From positions 310,001 through 374,000 of the forward strand of contig CAJNCW010000001.1 in the NCBI GenBank assembly GCA_905221345.1: a stretch of DNA of 64,000 bases, written 5' to 3'. This DNA comes from a bacterium (GTDB lineage: Bacteria; Bacillota; Bacilli; Lactobacillales; Streptococcaceae). A model generated the notes under the pieces. The model searched no databases. It was not told where the DNA came from and saw only the letters and a program-made list of their open reading frames with translations. This document shows positions 57,012-64,000 of this stretch, piece by piece; position 1 is the first letter of the stretch, and the number at the start of each line of letters is the position of its first letter. The position numbers and the translations under genes are program-made.

Positions 57012-57308
57012 TTACCATCCCGCATCAAATGTAACTTGCTCCCCAAAATTTGTATTAACAAACGCATAGGCCGCACTACGTGCTCCTGCATAAACTATTT
57101 TTTGATTGTCACGTCCATTACATCCAACATAGGCCCAGTGATACTGTGAACGATGATAATAATTCGAAAATGCTCCCCAATTATATGGATCATGATGGCC
57201 TCCATAGGTCCACTCGCCACCACGGTGAGAAGCTGCCAAAACAGGAAGAGCCAAACTAAATGCCAAAACGGCAAGGGATGATGCAACTACTTTTCTAAAT
57301 TTTAACAT
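57012..57308 (-). CDS. Lactococcin-972 family bacteriocin precursor
   Basis: 98 residues. A Sec signal peptide (MLKFRKVVASSLAVLAFSLA then LPVLA) is probably cut after Ala25 or Ala26. The mature part is Gly/Tyr/Trp/His-rich with GGEWTYGGHHDPYNWGAFSN at its start, and ends in VTFDAGW, as lactococcin 972 relatives do. These bacteriocins bind lipid II and block septum formation. GGAG lies before the ATG. The two immunity/export genes follow on the same strand, and phrA-tprA lie upstream. Confidence 0.9.
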   Translation of the reverse strand: MLKFRKVVASSLAVLAFSLALPVLAASHRGGEWTYGGHHDPYNWGAFSNYYHRSQYHWAYVGCNGRDNQKIVYAGARSAAYAFVNTNFGEQVTFDAGW

Positions 57309-57622
57309 ATTATTACTCCTCTAAATGAAATATTATGAAAATGAGCGAAATGCAACTACATATTTTAATTAGAAATCTCAGTCTGAATTATAGTATCCTA
57401 TTTTTTCCTCCTTTCTAACTGCACGTTCCTTTCTACAGACAGAGACCTAATTTTATAAACCAATCTTAAATACTTTAGATTTTGTAACTCATAATTTTCA
57501 ACAGTTGGTTAGCTATGAAAGCATTTTATCAAACATCTCCATTCTTATATCTATCTGGTATTGTTACAAGCCCTCATCAGAATACCTTTCTCTAAATAGT
57601 TGAATTTTAAAGTAATACGAAA
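57309..57622. other. Spacer between phrA and the bacteriocin gene
   Basis: 314 bases, no gene of note. On the minus strand it has two Shine-Dalgarno-like AAAGGAGG/AAGGAAC stretches without a following start codon near 57410-57440. This may be the remnant of a gene or the promoter/leader region of the bacteriocin gene; no clear -35/-10 pair was found. Confidence 0.4.
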
Positions 57623-57793
57623 TCAATCAGCCTTCCCAACATCAAGACCATTGGACTTCTTTTGTGATTGCACTCGAATCTCCAATTGTTTATTCTTCTG
57701 AATAAACTGTTGGTAAGGAATTGTATTACTAAACATAAAAACACCTAGTAATGCAAATGTAACTAATTTTTTAATTCCACGTTTTTTTCTCAT
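57623..57793 (-). CDS. phrA: PhrA-type signalling peptide precursor
   Basis: 56 residues: a basic N-terminus (MRKKRGIKKL), one hydrophobic export segment (VTFALLGVFMFSNTI), then a charged spacer and the C-terminus SNGLDVGKAD. This last decapeptide equals the published pneumococcal PhrA signal, which is exported, processed, re-imported by oligopeptide permease and bound by TprA. The gene is divergent from tprA and has its own TTGACT-17-TAAAAT promoter and a GGGG ribosome binding site nine bases before the ATG. The bacteriocin genes follow on the same strand. Confidence 0.9.
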   Translation of the reverse strand: MRKKRGIKKLVTFALLGVFMFSNTIPYQQFIQKNKQLEIRVQSQKKSNGLDVGKAD

Positions 57794-57825
57794 GCAATGA
57801 AACCCCTTTCTGCTTCCTTGTTTTC

Positions 57826-57854
57826 ATTTTAACATATATATAGTATTCAGTCAA
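57826..57854 (-). promoter_or_regulatory. phrA promoter
   Basis: -35 TTGACT (57854-57849), a 17-base spacer and -10 TAAAAT (57831-57826), about 33 bases before the phrA ATG. The 10-base repeat ATTTTGAACT occurs at 57868-57877 upstream of it and again at 57927-57936 in the tprA promoter, and may be a TprA site. Confidence 0.7.
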
Positions 57855-57921
57855 GTTTTTTTATTATATTTTGAACTTTTTTTTTTTATTATTACCATAA
57901 AGAATTATTTATTCCTTTAAC

Positions 57922-57950
57922 TTGCTATTTTGAACTAAAAATTTTATAAT
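57922..57950 (+). promoter_or_regulatory. tprA promoter
   Basis: -35 TTGCTA (57922-57927), a 17-base spacer and -10 TATAAT (57945-57950). The repeat ATTTTGAACT (57927-57936) lies in the spacer. Confidence 0.65.
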
Positions 57951-57984
57951 GAAATTAAGCAAATAGGAAGGTTTATTATCTTTA

Positions 57985-58848
57985 ATGAATACACTCGCAG
58001 AGAAATTCAGATTGAAAAGAAAAGAGTTGAGACTCTCCCAACAAACTCTTGCAGAAGGAATTTGTGAACAAAGCCAGATTAGTAAAATTGAGAGAGGGCA
58101 TTTCATTCCCTCCGCAGACCTTTTGTTCAAACTCTCACAACGACTTGAAGTACCATTAGATTATTTTTTTAATGAACAAATTGAAATTAAATCTAACCTC
58201 TCTAATTTCAAGCAATTATCTGCTCGACTATTAGATGACAGAAATTATGACAATTTGGAATATATTTATAGAATAGAGATTGAACGAAGTACTTTTCTAA
58301 CACTAGAAGACCGAACTTACCTTGAATGGATTAAAGCTATTATTGACTTCTATCAATATGACAGTAAGTGTGAGGCTATTTCTTCATTGGAAAATATATT
58401 ATTAAAAGTCTCCTCAAATACTCTGATTTATTTAAAGGTATTGAATACTCTATCTAATTTCTATTCCTTAGTGGGTCGTGAACAAGAATATGAGGCAAAC
58501 TACTCTCATTTAATGGAGTTATATCAGACAAAAAATTTTGAGCATCAAGAGTTTTTATTTGGCTACATCAGAGTTCGTTACAACTACGCTCACTACCTAG
58601 TGTCAAAGGAAAAATATAACGAAGCCATCCAAGAAGCTCTTGAGACGATTGAACTATGTAAACAAAGACAGACAAGCTACCAACTGGCTCCTCTACTTAT
58701 TCTTGTAGGAAATGCTGGAGCCAAATTTCTAGACAAAGAACAAGTCAAAAATTATTATATAGAAGCAAGAGAGCTATGCAAGATTTATAACAATCCTTTA
58801 ATGCTGATGAAGATAGAAAATTATTTGAAGGAACTAGATGCTGTTTAG
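57985..58848 (+). CDS. tprA: TprA-type quorum-sensing regulator (RNPP/PlcR-like, HTH + TPR)
   Basis: 287 residues. An N-terminal XRE helix-turn-helix at about 8-60 (FRLKRKELRLSQQTLAEGIC; SQISKIERGHFIPSADLLFK) and helical repeats from about 75 to the end fit a PlcR/TprA peptide receptor. The divergent gene encodes the matching PhrA signal, which makes the TprA identity strong. In pneumococcus TprA represses phrA and a lantibiotic cluster until PhrA accumulates. Here the neighbouring cluster is a lactococcin-972-type bacteriocin. AGGAAGG lies 14 bases before the ATG, a long spacing. Confidence 0.87.
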   Translation: MNTLAEKFRLKRKELRLSQQTLAEGICEQSQISKIERGHFIPSADLLFKLSQRLEVPLDYFFNEQIEIKSNLSNFKQLSARLLDDRNYDNLEYIYRIEIERSTFLTLEDRTYLEWIKAIIDFYQYDSKCEAISSLENILLKVSSNTLIYLKVLNTLSNFYSLVGREQEYEANYSHLMELYQTKNFEHQEFLFGYIRVRYNYAHYLVSKEKYNEAIQEALETIELCKQRQTSYQLAPLLILVGNAGAKFLDKEQVKNYYIEARELCKIYNNPLMLMKIENYLKELDAV

Positions 58849-58892
58849 TTTATCTTGATATTGGAGTGCTACTTAAACATTAAATAGCCTGT

Positions 58893-58925
58893 AAGGCTGA
58901 TAGTTAGATTAATACTATCAGCCTT
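58893..58925. terminator. Bidirectional terminator between tprA and the relaxase gene
   Basis: AAGGCTGATAGT / ACTATCAGCCTT perfect 12-bp stem with a nine-base loop, then TATAATTTTT on the right. It separates the bacteriocin/quorum-sensing unit from the mobilisation genes. Confidence 0.82.
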
Positions 58926-58952
58926 ATAATTTTTCCATGGTATCTCAAATAA

Positions 58953-60827
58953 CTATACTGATTTTGTTTCCCGTTCTAATTTGGTAACATTTTGATTTCT
59001 TGTGTTATCAAGTATATTGATAAAACTCTCTAATCTCCTAACCTCATATTCATAATCATCTATCCATTTAGTAATAAATCTTTGATTTTCTTCGATTTCT
59101 TTCTCCACCTGCTCCAGTTTGATAGCTGAAGTCAGGTTCATCTTGGCATAGTCATATTTTGCCAGTCTTCTATTTTCTGGGTCTGAGTTGTTGAGATTGA
59201 TTAAGACCTCTGCTACCTTGTTTAGATGAGCAACCTTATCCTGCAAATCTGTAATGGTCAAATCCAGCTGGGCGATTTCCTTGATTAACTCATCTTTGAT
59301 TTCCTGGTAAGACTGATTGTTAAGGTCTAATTCGATAAGAAGATTCACCTCTGCGATTTTCTCTTTGAGGTTGGCAATGGTTGGCCGCCTACGTTTAGGG
59401 ATATGCGTGCTGTCGTGAGTAAGTTGACGGATTAGTTCACGCCCTCTCATGTAACGATTGAGGTCTGAACTTTCTTTGTTATAGATGAAAAACTGGGCGG
59501 TCTCTCGTATAAAGACATGGTAGGACTTGTCTTGTTCGTTCTCATGAATATCCAAGTTTCGGTTTGGGATAAAGACCAAGCCGTCTTTTTTGACACCGTA
59601 ATTCATCTTGATGAAAAGACCTTCCTTGACCACCTTATCAATCTGATACTCTGCTAGGACAACTTCAAACTCCTGAATCTGGTCATGTTTCTCTTTGAAC
59701 TCCTTGTAGGCTGTTAGGAGTTCCTCACTTGAGAGTTTATCCTTGTCCTGATCTTCTTGATAGGTCTTCAAATCATAGACAATGTTAGTCAAGTCAGACT
59801 CTGTTATGCTTTCTCTTTGGTCAAAATAATCCTCAAAAAACTGGACATCGTACAAATTTTTCGTACTGACCTTTTTATTCTCTATAGAAATGGTTCGACC
59901 GTTCTCAGTCAAGGTAAAGGTCACATGCTTTTTCTTCAGGGAGATTGTCAGGTTTAACTGCTCTGCCATTTCCAAAAGATGAGAGAGGTCACGGGCTCTA
60001 GGCAAAAGAAAATCCAATCGCTGCTCAATGGCTCGTGTCGCAAACTGCTCTCGGAAATAGTCCTCGGTGTAGGGCTGTCTCTTATCCAGCTGCTTACCGC
60101 GAATGACCTGTTTCATCTCTCGGTCAGTCATGAGGAATCTGGCGTGCTTGTGGGAAAAATCCATCTCCACGTTTAGAGCAGGAGCCTTGGCCAAAAAGTC
60201 CTCAAAGTTTTTGCTGTGTTTCATGAGAAAATAAAGCCGTTGCTTGAGTTCAAACTTATGATTGGTCTTGCGGTAAGCCTCAAACTTCTCGTGCGAATAA
60301 CGGTTAGGCTGGATAATCGTTGCTCCTGCTTCCTTGGCCAAGTGGTCAGAAATCATGCGAAGGTTTCTCTCTTGAGCGTAATCCCATTTGAGCTTCTTGT
60401 CAGAATTGAGGTCAACAGAGTTTATCAGGATATGATTATGCACATGGTTTCTATCTGTGTGTGTTGTCACGATAAAACGAAAGTTTCCACCTGTCAGTTC
60501 CTTGATGGTCTCGTAGCCAATGCGGTTGATTTCCTCTGGTGTCAGCTTATCATCAGGCGAGAAAGACTGGATCAAGTGATGGGCATGAATTTTAGTTTGT
60601 TTGACCTGTTGGCGGTCGTTTCTGGAATCGTAGAGCCTGTCATTGTTAGTTAAGTTGGCCTCATACATATCCACCATCTCCTCATAACTAGGAAAAACCA
60701 AATAGTTCCTCATGCCAAAATCAGAAACCAACTTCAACTGCTCCGTCTTTTCAGGATTGAGAATATACTTGATGAGGCTCTTGCGGTACTTGGTGCTGTG
60801 AACCGCAAAGTGCTTAGTGACTACCAT
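58953..60827 (-). CDS. Relaxase, Tn5252 type (MobP-like)
   Basis: 624 residues. The catalytic three-histidine motif is HTDRNHVHNHI with His123, Asp125, His128, His130 and His132. A catalytic Tyr is expected in the N-terminal part (STKYRKSLIKYI at 11-22). The C-terminal half is helical with predicted coiled coil (KEKIAEVNLLIEL; LEQVEKEIEENQRF). The family is the relaxase of Tn5252-like integrative elements of streptococci. It nicks oriT to start transfer. It is the last of three mobilisation genes and overlaps mobC by 14 bases. Confidence 0.92.
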   Translation of the reverse strand: MVVTKHFAVHSTKYRKSLIKYILNPEKTEQLKLVSDFGMRNYLVFPSYEEMVDMYEANLTNNDRLYDSRNDRQQVKQTKIHAHHLIQSFSPDDKLTPEEINRIGYETIKELTGGNFRFIVTTHTDRNHVHNHILINSVDLNSDKKLKWDYAQERNLRMISDHLAKEAGATIIQPNRYSHEKFEAYRKTNHKFELKQRLYFLMKHSKNFEDFLAKAPALNVEMDFSHKHARFLMTDREMKQVIRGKQLDKRQPYTEDYFREQFATRAIEQRLDFLLPRARDLSHLLEMAEQLNLTISLKKKHVTFTLTENGRTISIENKKVSTKNLYDVQFFEDYFDQRESITESDLTNIVYDLKTYQEDQDKDKLSSEELLTAYKEFKEKHDQIQEFEVVLAEYQIDKVVKEGLFIKMNYGVKKDGLVFIPNRNLDIHENEQDKSYHVFIRETAQFFIYNKESSDLNRYMRGRELIRQLTHDSTHIPKRRRPTIANLKEKIAEVNLLIELDLNNQSYQEIKDELIKEIAQLDLTITDLQDKVAHLNKVAEVLINLNNSDPENRRLAKYDYAKMNLTSAIKLEQVEKEIEENQRFITKWIDDYEYEVRRLESFINILDNTRNQNVTKLERETKSV

Positions 60828-61179
60828 AAAACTCCTTCAGTTGCTGGCATTTAATATTAAAGTCACTTTCAACTTCTTTAATCAATTGACCAATGCCCTG
60901 TACCAACAACTCACGGTCACATGGTTTTAAGATGTGAGTCTGATTGACCGTCCGTGCAATTTGATTAAGGTTGTTTCCGATACGTTTCAGTTCAAAGACC
61001 AGATCTTCATAATTACTGGTGTCAATGGTTAGGAAGGTCATGTTAGGGTTAAGCAAAACTTTTCTAGCATAAGCAGAGAATTTTTTACAGCGACTCTGTC
61101 CGATACGGTCGTACAAGGTCGCAAGTTCCTGGTCTGTCAGAAAAACTTTTTTAAGATTAGTTCGGTAACGATTTTCCAT
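60814..61179 (-). CDS. MobC-family relaxosome protein
   Basis: 121 residues. It has VFLTDQELATLYDRIGQSRC and the typical ELKRIGNNLNQIARTVNQTH, the signature of MobC/BacterialMob. These proteins bind oriT and help the relaxase. The gene is two bases after the upstream accessory gene and overlaps the relaxase gene. Confidence 0.92.
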   Translation of the reverse strand: MENRYRTNLKKVFLTDQELATLYDRIGQSRCKKFSAYARKVLLNPNMTFLTIDTSNYEDLVFELKRIGNNLNQIARTVNQTHILKPCDRELLVQGIGQLIKEVESDFNIKCQQLKEFYGSH

Positions 61180-61181
61180 CC

Positions 61182-61544
61182 CTAACCTCCCATGTACTTG
61201 TCCCGAAAGTCTTGACTGAGTGGGATAGTCTGGTTAACCTCTGCTATTAGCTCCTGTACGCAGGTCAAGATAATCCGTAGGTGCTCTGCCGTGACTTGGT
61301 GGCTTTGTTCAGCCAAGATAGTCACCTGTAAAATATCTCGGCTGATTTGTTCAATCTTTTGGTATTGCCAGAGGGTAAACCAGCGAATCAAAACGTCTTC
61401 GTGAGACTCTTTTTTCAATAAATTTTGGCGTAGGAATTCGGAGAAACTCTCCAATTGTTGTTCTCTCATCATTTCTTTTATCTTATTATCCTCCTGTCTT
61501 GTTATCCTGAATTGTTTTCTGATTAACTTAATATCTTGTCTCAT
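61182..61544 (-). CDS. Relaxase accessory protein of the Tn5252 family
   Basis: 120 residues: a ribbon-helix-helix-like N-terminus (IRKQFRITRQEDNKIKEMMR) and helices to LSQDFRDKYMGG. Its position before mobC and the relaxase matches the Orf10-type accessory protein of Tn5252-like elements (SAG1252 family), which stimulates nicking. ATG at 61544 is preceded by GGATAAAACC, a weak ribosome binding site. Confidence 0.8.
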   Translation of the reverse strand: MRQDIKLIRKQFRITRQEDNKIKEMMREQQLESFSEFLRQNLLKKESHEDVLIRWFTLWQYQKIEQISRDILQVTILAEQSHQVTAEHLRIILTCVQELIAEVNQTIPLSQDFRDKYMGG

Positions 61545-61653
61545 GGTTTTATCCTTTCAAAAAATTACTTGCCTGACAATGTAAGGCAGCCTCACACTGT
61601 CAGTACACTTCCTAAAAGCCTCAAAAGGTTCTTTTTCGGCTTTTGCGAGCTCA

Positions 61654-61787
61654 GATATTGTGTCCACAATATCCCTAAAATCATATCGCCAGCTAATCAA
61701 AACCTACCAGTTTTGATCAGCTAACGATAAGATAACTTGGTGGCTCCGCCCCCAAACCCCCAGTAGAAAATCAAGACTTGATTTTCT
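61654..61787. other. Candidate origin of transfer (oriT) with three dyads
   Basis: In the 340-bp gap before the mobilisation genes lie a perfect 9-bp dyad GATATTGTG-TC-CACAATATC (61654-61673), a longer dyad of 13 bp with one mismatch plus an outer ATCG/CGAT (61685-61728), a GC-rich stretch GGCTCCGCCCCCAAACCCCC in otherwise AT-rich DNA (61742-61761), and a perfect 11-bp dyad AGAAAATCAAG/CTTGATTTTCT (61765-61787). Stacked dyads beside a GC-rich nick region just upstream of relaxase genes are typical of oriT. The nick site itself is not identified. Confidence 0.6.
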
Positions 61788-61854
61788 TAGGAATGATATA
61801 AGGATAACAAGGATGATTTGGAAAAGTTATCACAGAATTGCAAATGGGAGTAAG

Positions 61855-61876
61855 AAAAAAGAGAGCTGACGCTCTC
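61855..61876 (-). terminator. Terminator after the CHAT protease gene
   Basis: Minus strand GAGAGC-GTCA-GCTCTC followed by TTTTTT, starting nine bases after the stop codon. Confidence 0.88.
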
Positions 61877-61884
61877 AAAAAACT

Positions 61885-64000
61885 CTATACAAATTTGATT
61901 TTCTCTGGAGAACCAAGAGATGTAAATATTATACTCTCTGGAAAGACATAGTTATGTTTAAAAATATAATCAATTAACATTCTTGCTGGTTCTGGATAAT
62001 TTTCAAAATATTCTTTATATGCTCTATTTCTATATATAACACTTTGTTCCATTACAGAGAGATATTCGGTATTATCTTTTGAGCTGGATTTGATACAGTA
62101 TTCCATTATAAATTTCCTCAAATCAATAGAGTCAATATGACACTGAACACCTTTTTTACCTAAATACTCTATAATGGTATTAATCGGCTCAGTAATATAA
62201 TGTGTTCGTCTAGCTTGTAAAATAATATCAGCCCAGTTTTTTATATACAAAGGAGTGGTTCCTTCAAAATAATTCTTCAAGTGTCTGAAAATTGATTCAA
62301 TCAAACTAAAAGTATAATCACCGTCAACTGGGAAATATGTTGCTATTACGGATTGACTTCCTAGCCCGAGGAACATATTTCCAATATTTAAATAATGCGA
62401 ATCCAACACCTGAGTTTGACAGGCGCCCAGTATAGTGACAACAGGTGCAACTTTTATATTCTTTTCTAACTCGATCATATCAATTTCATCATCACCAATA
62501 TGAAGCTTCCCAATCTGATCTGGTTGATTTCTACTCACTTCAGGCATACTACCGTGTCCATAGTAAATAAAAAAAGTTGAAGGATTTTCATTCATCGCAC
62601 GAATAAAATCAGTTTTATTTCTAACTTCATAGTAATTAACACAATAGTTAGGAAAATATCCTTTCAATAACTCCCCTAATTTTTTCCCATTATTATATAG
62701 TTCGTCAGATACATTAAGACTATTAATTACTAAAAATGATACATTAGCTTTTGGAATTTTTGTTATAAAATTATGTTTTGCTGAGTTTACTAGCGTATTA
62801 CCAGGAATAATTGGCAATCTGCTGATTGATTTTATTAAGCCCAGAGGAGTATCTTTATATTTAACCCATTCAAGTGGTGCATCTGTAATGAATTTTATAT
62901 GCTTCCCATGTTTAACAATTATATCAATAAAGTCATCATCTAATGATAACTTTAACTTATCAGATATTTTATGGAAATTTTTATTGAATTTTTCAATTTC
63001 TGATAAATTGGAATTCTTCATTATATTTATAAACATATGCGAATACCACAAAGCAATATCTTTGGAGGGTAAGTTAGGCAAACGCACATACGGAGATTTT
63101 GTATCTAGTGTAAAATTCAGAAATAAGGAATCTAAAATAGAGTTTTCTCGTGCCCTATCAGAAATTATTGGTAATATCTTTTCAAAATCTTTTCCGCTCC
63201 CTATTCCATAATATCCTGAAAAATCATATATCTGTCGAAGAACAGATTTAGACAGCCTTAACTGAAACTCTCTATTTAGTAAATCAACACTTGTTTTATT
63301 TACCATCGGCAACACAAATACCATATCTGTACGATAAACTATTTCGTCAAATTTTTCAAAAAAATAATCCGATAATTCCAGAAAGTATTCTTCTAAAACA
63401 TCTGAATACAAGTCGTCTGTGTTAATTGAATCGTCCCATTTATTTATTACATCAATAAGAGAGTCTATTCCCTTTTTATATTTTGTAAGATATATAATAT
63501 ATTTTTCTGCAATTAGTCGCTTCAAATAATATTTTATATCCTTTATAGCGTTCTCTTCGACTACTTCTTTACTTTCATTATTTATATTCCAATGTTGAGG
63601 TTCCTGCCTATTTGCAAAAACTGACAAGTACAAACCTCTATTACGATTGATTGCAACCTCTAGTGGTCTCAGATAGTTTTTATGAGGAATACTGATTGGT
63701 TCCATTTTTGTTTTATCTGAAATTGTAATATCTATACCAAGTAATTGGCTAGCATTGATACTATTTTTATCTACAATTAACTGTAATTGACTAGAAGGAA
63801 TATCAATACCTTCTTCTAAAAAAATTATCGGTAGTTGTGTCCCTTGTATTTTTTGAATTATAGGATGTTCTTTTAATTCCTCAGGAATAAAAACACAGCC
63901 TGAAGGAGTTTGTTTGATTAATTCAACAATATCCTCTGTATTTTTTAATAACTCTATATTTATATATTCTGTAATATAATTTTGTTCTTCAACAAATGAA
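61885..64000 (-). CDS. Large CHAT-domain (caspase-like) protease, N-terminus outside the window
   Basis: The frame is open from the stop at 61885 to the right edge, giving 704 visible residues; the ATG at 63705 is internal, because 98 more in-frame codons precede it without a stop. The C-terminal CHAT domain has the catalytic pair His (YYGHGSM, codon at 62554-62556) and Cys (LGACQTQ, codon at 62419-62421), followed by LGSQSVIATYFPVDGDYT, the expected active-site order. Upstream is the pre-CHAT segment ITDAPLEWVKYKDTPLGLIK, then SISRLPIIPGN. The N-terminal 400 residues show no recognised domain and no TPR repeats. It is strongly A+T-rich. It ends just before the mobilisation region and is probably cargo of the element. 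A defence-type protease activated by a partner is possible. Confidence 0.85.
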   Translation of the reverse strand, partial: SFVEEQNYITEYINIELLKNTEDIVELIKQTPSGCVFIPEELKEHPIIQKIQGTQLPIIFLEEGIDIPSSQLQLIVDKNSINASQLLGIDITISDKTKMEPISIPHKNYLRPLEVAINRNRGLYLSVFANRQEPQHWNINNESKEVVEENAIKDIKYYLKRLIAEKYIIYLTKYKKGIDSLIDVINKWDDSINTDDLYSDVLEEYFLELSDYFFEKFDEIVYRTDMVFVLPMVNKTSVDLLNREFQLRLSKSVLRQIYDFSGYYGIGSGKDFEKILPIISDRARENSILDSLFLNFTLDTKSPYVRLPNLPSKDIALWYSHMFINIMKNSNLSEIEKFNKNFHKISDKLKLSLDDDFIDIIVKHGKHIKFITDAPLEWVKYKDTPLGLIKSISRLPIIPGNTLVNSAKHNFITKIPKANVSFLVINSLNVSDELYNNGKKLGELLKGYFPNYCVNYYEVRNKTDFIRAMNENPSTFFIYYGHGSMPEVSRNQPDQIGKLHIGDDEIDMIELEKNIKVAPVVTILGACQTQVLDSHYLNIGNMFLGLGSQSVIATYFPVDGDYTFSLIESIFRHLKNYFEGTTPLYIKNWADIILQARRTHYITEPINTIIEYLGKKGVQCHIDSIDLRKFIMEYCIKSSSKDNTEYLSVMEQSVIYRNRAYKEYFENYPEPARMLIDYIFKHNYVFPESIIFTSLGSPEKIKFV

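Overview
This window is chromosomal DNA of a Mitis-group Streptococcus, most likely S. mitis or S. oralis. The low G+C content, the gene orders (rpsA-GAF-dnaX, parE/parC/ilvE, bmp-nup-cdd-deoC-pdp, coaA-rpsT, trmD-rimM, khpA-rpsP, sodA-holA-pyrDA) and the protein sequences all match the pneumococcus and its relatives. An adenylyltransferase-like gene sits between parE and parC, which is a known trait of commensal Mitis streptococci rather than typical pneumococci.

Bases 1-50,160 are mostly core genome. They hold dnaX (cut by the left edge), free-methionine sulfoxide reductase, rpsA, tRNA-Gln and tRNA-Tyr, ilvE under a CodY box, the topoisomerase IV genes split by a three-gene insert (CPBP protease, ANT(6)-like protein, HEPN-like protein), plsY, and an uncharacterised four-gene membrane operon. 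Next come the nucleoside uptake and salvage genes, coaA, rpsT, metG, a MacAB-like efflux set, gor, bioY, trmD/rimM, khpA/rpsP, a secreted cyclophilin, an ABC-F protein, rlmN, sodA, holA, pyrDA and gdhA. Around 38.8-40.9 kb there is a small accessory patch with a displaced 3' end of rpsI, a phage-like repressor operon and a SAP-like gene without a normal start codon.

From about 50.2 kb to the right edge the window is accessory DNA. It holds a frameshifted tyrosine integrase with its DUF3173 partner, then two diverged copies of a repressor-plus-flank module, one of them inactivated. A lactococcin-972-type bacteriocin locus follows, with precursor, 7-TM membrane protein and ATPase. Beside it is the quorum-sensing pair TprA/PhrA; the unlisted 56-residue phrA ends in SNGLDVGKAD, the known pneumococcal PhrA signal. 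Then come Tn5252-type mobilisation genes (relaxase, MobC and accessory protein) with a dyad-rich oriT-like region. Last is a large CHAT-domain (caspase-like) protease gene that runs off the right edge.

The strongest leads are the CHAT protease as cargo beside oriT, with an unseen upstream partner, and the TprA/PhrA circuit placed beside a class of bacteriocin different from the lantibiotic it controls in pneumococcus.
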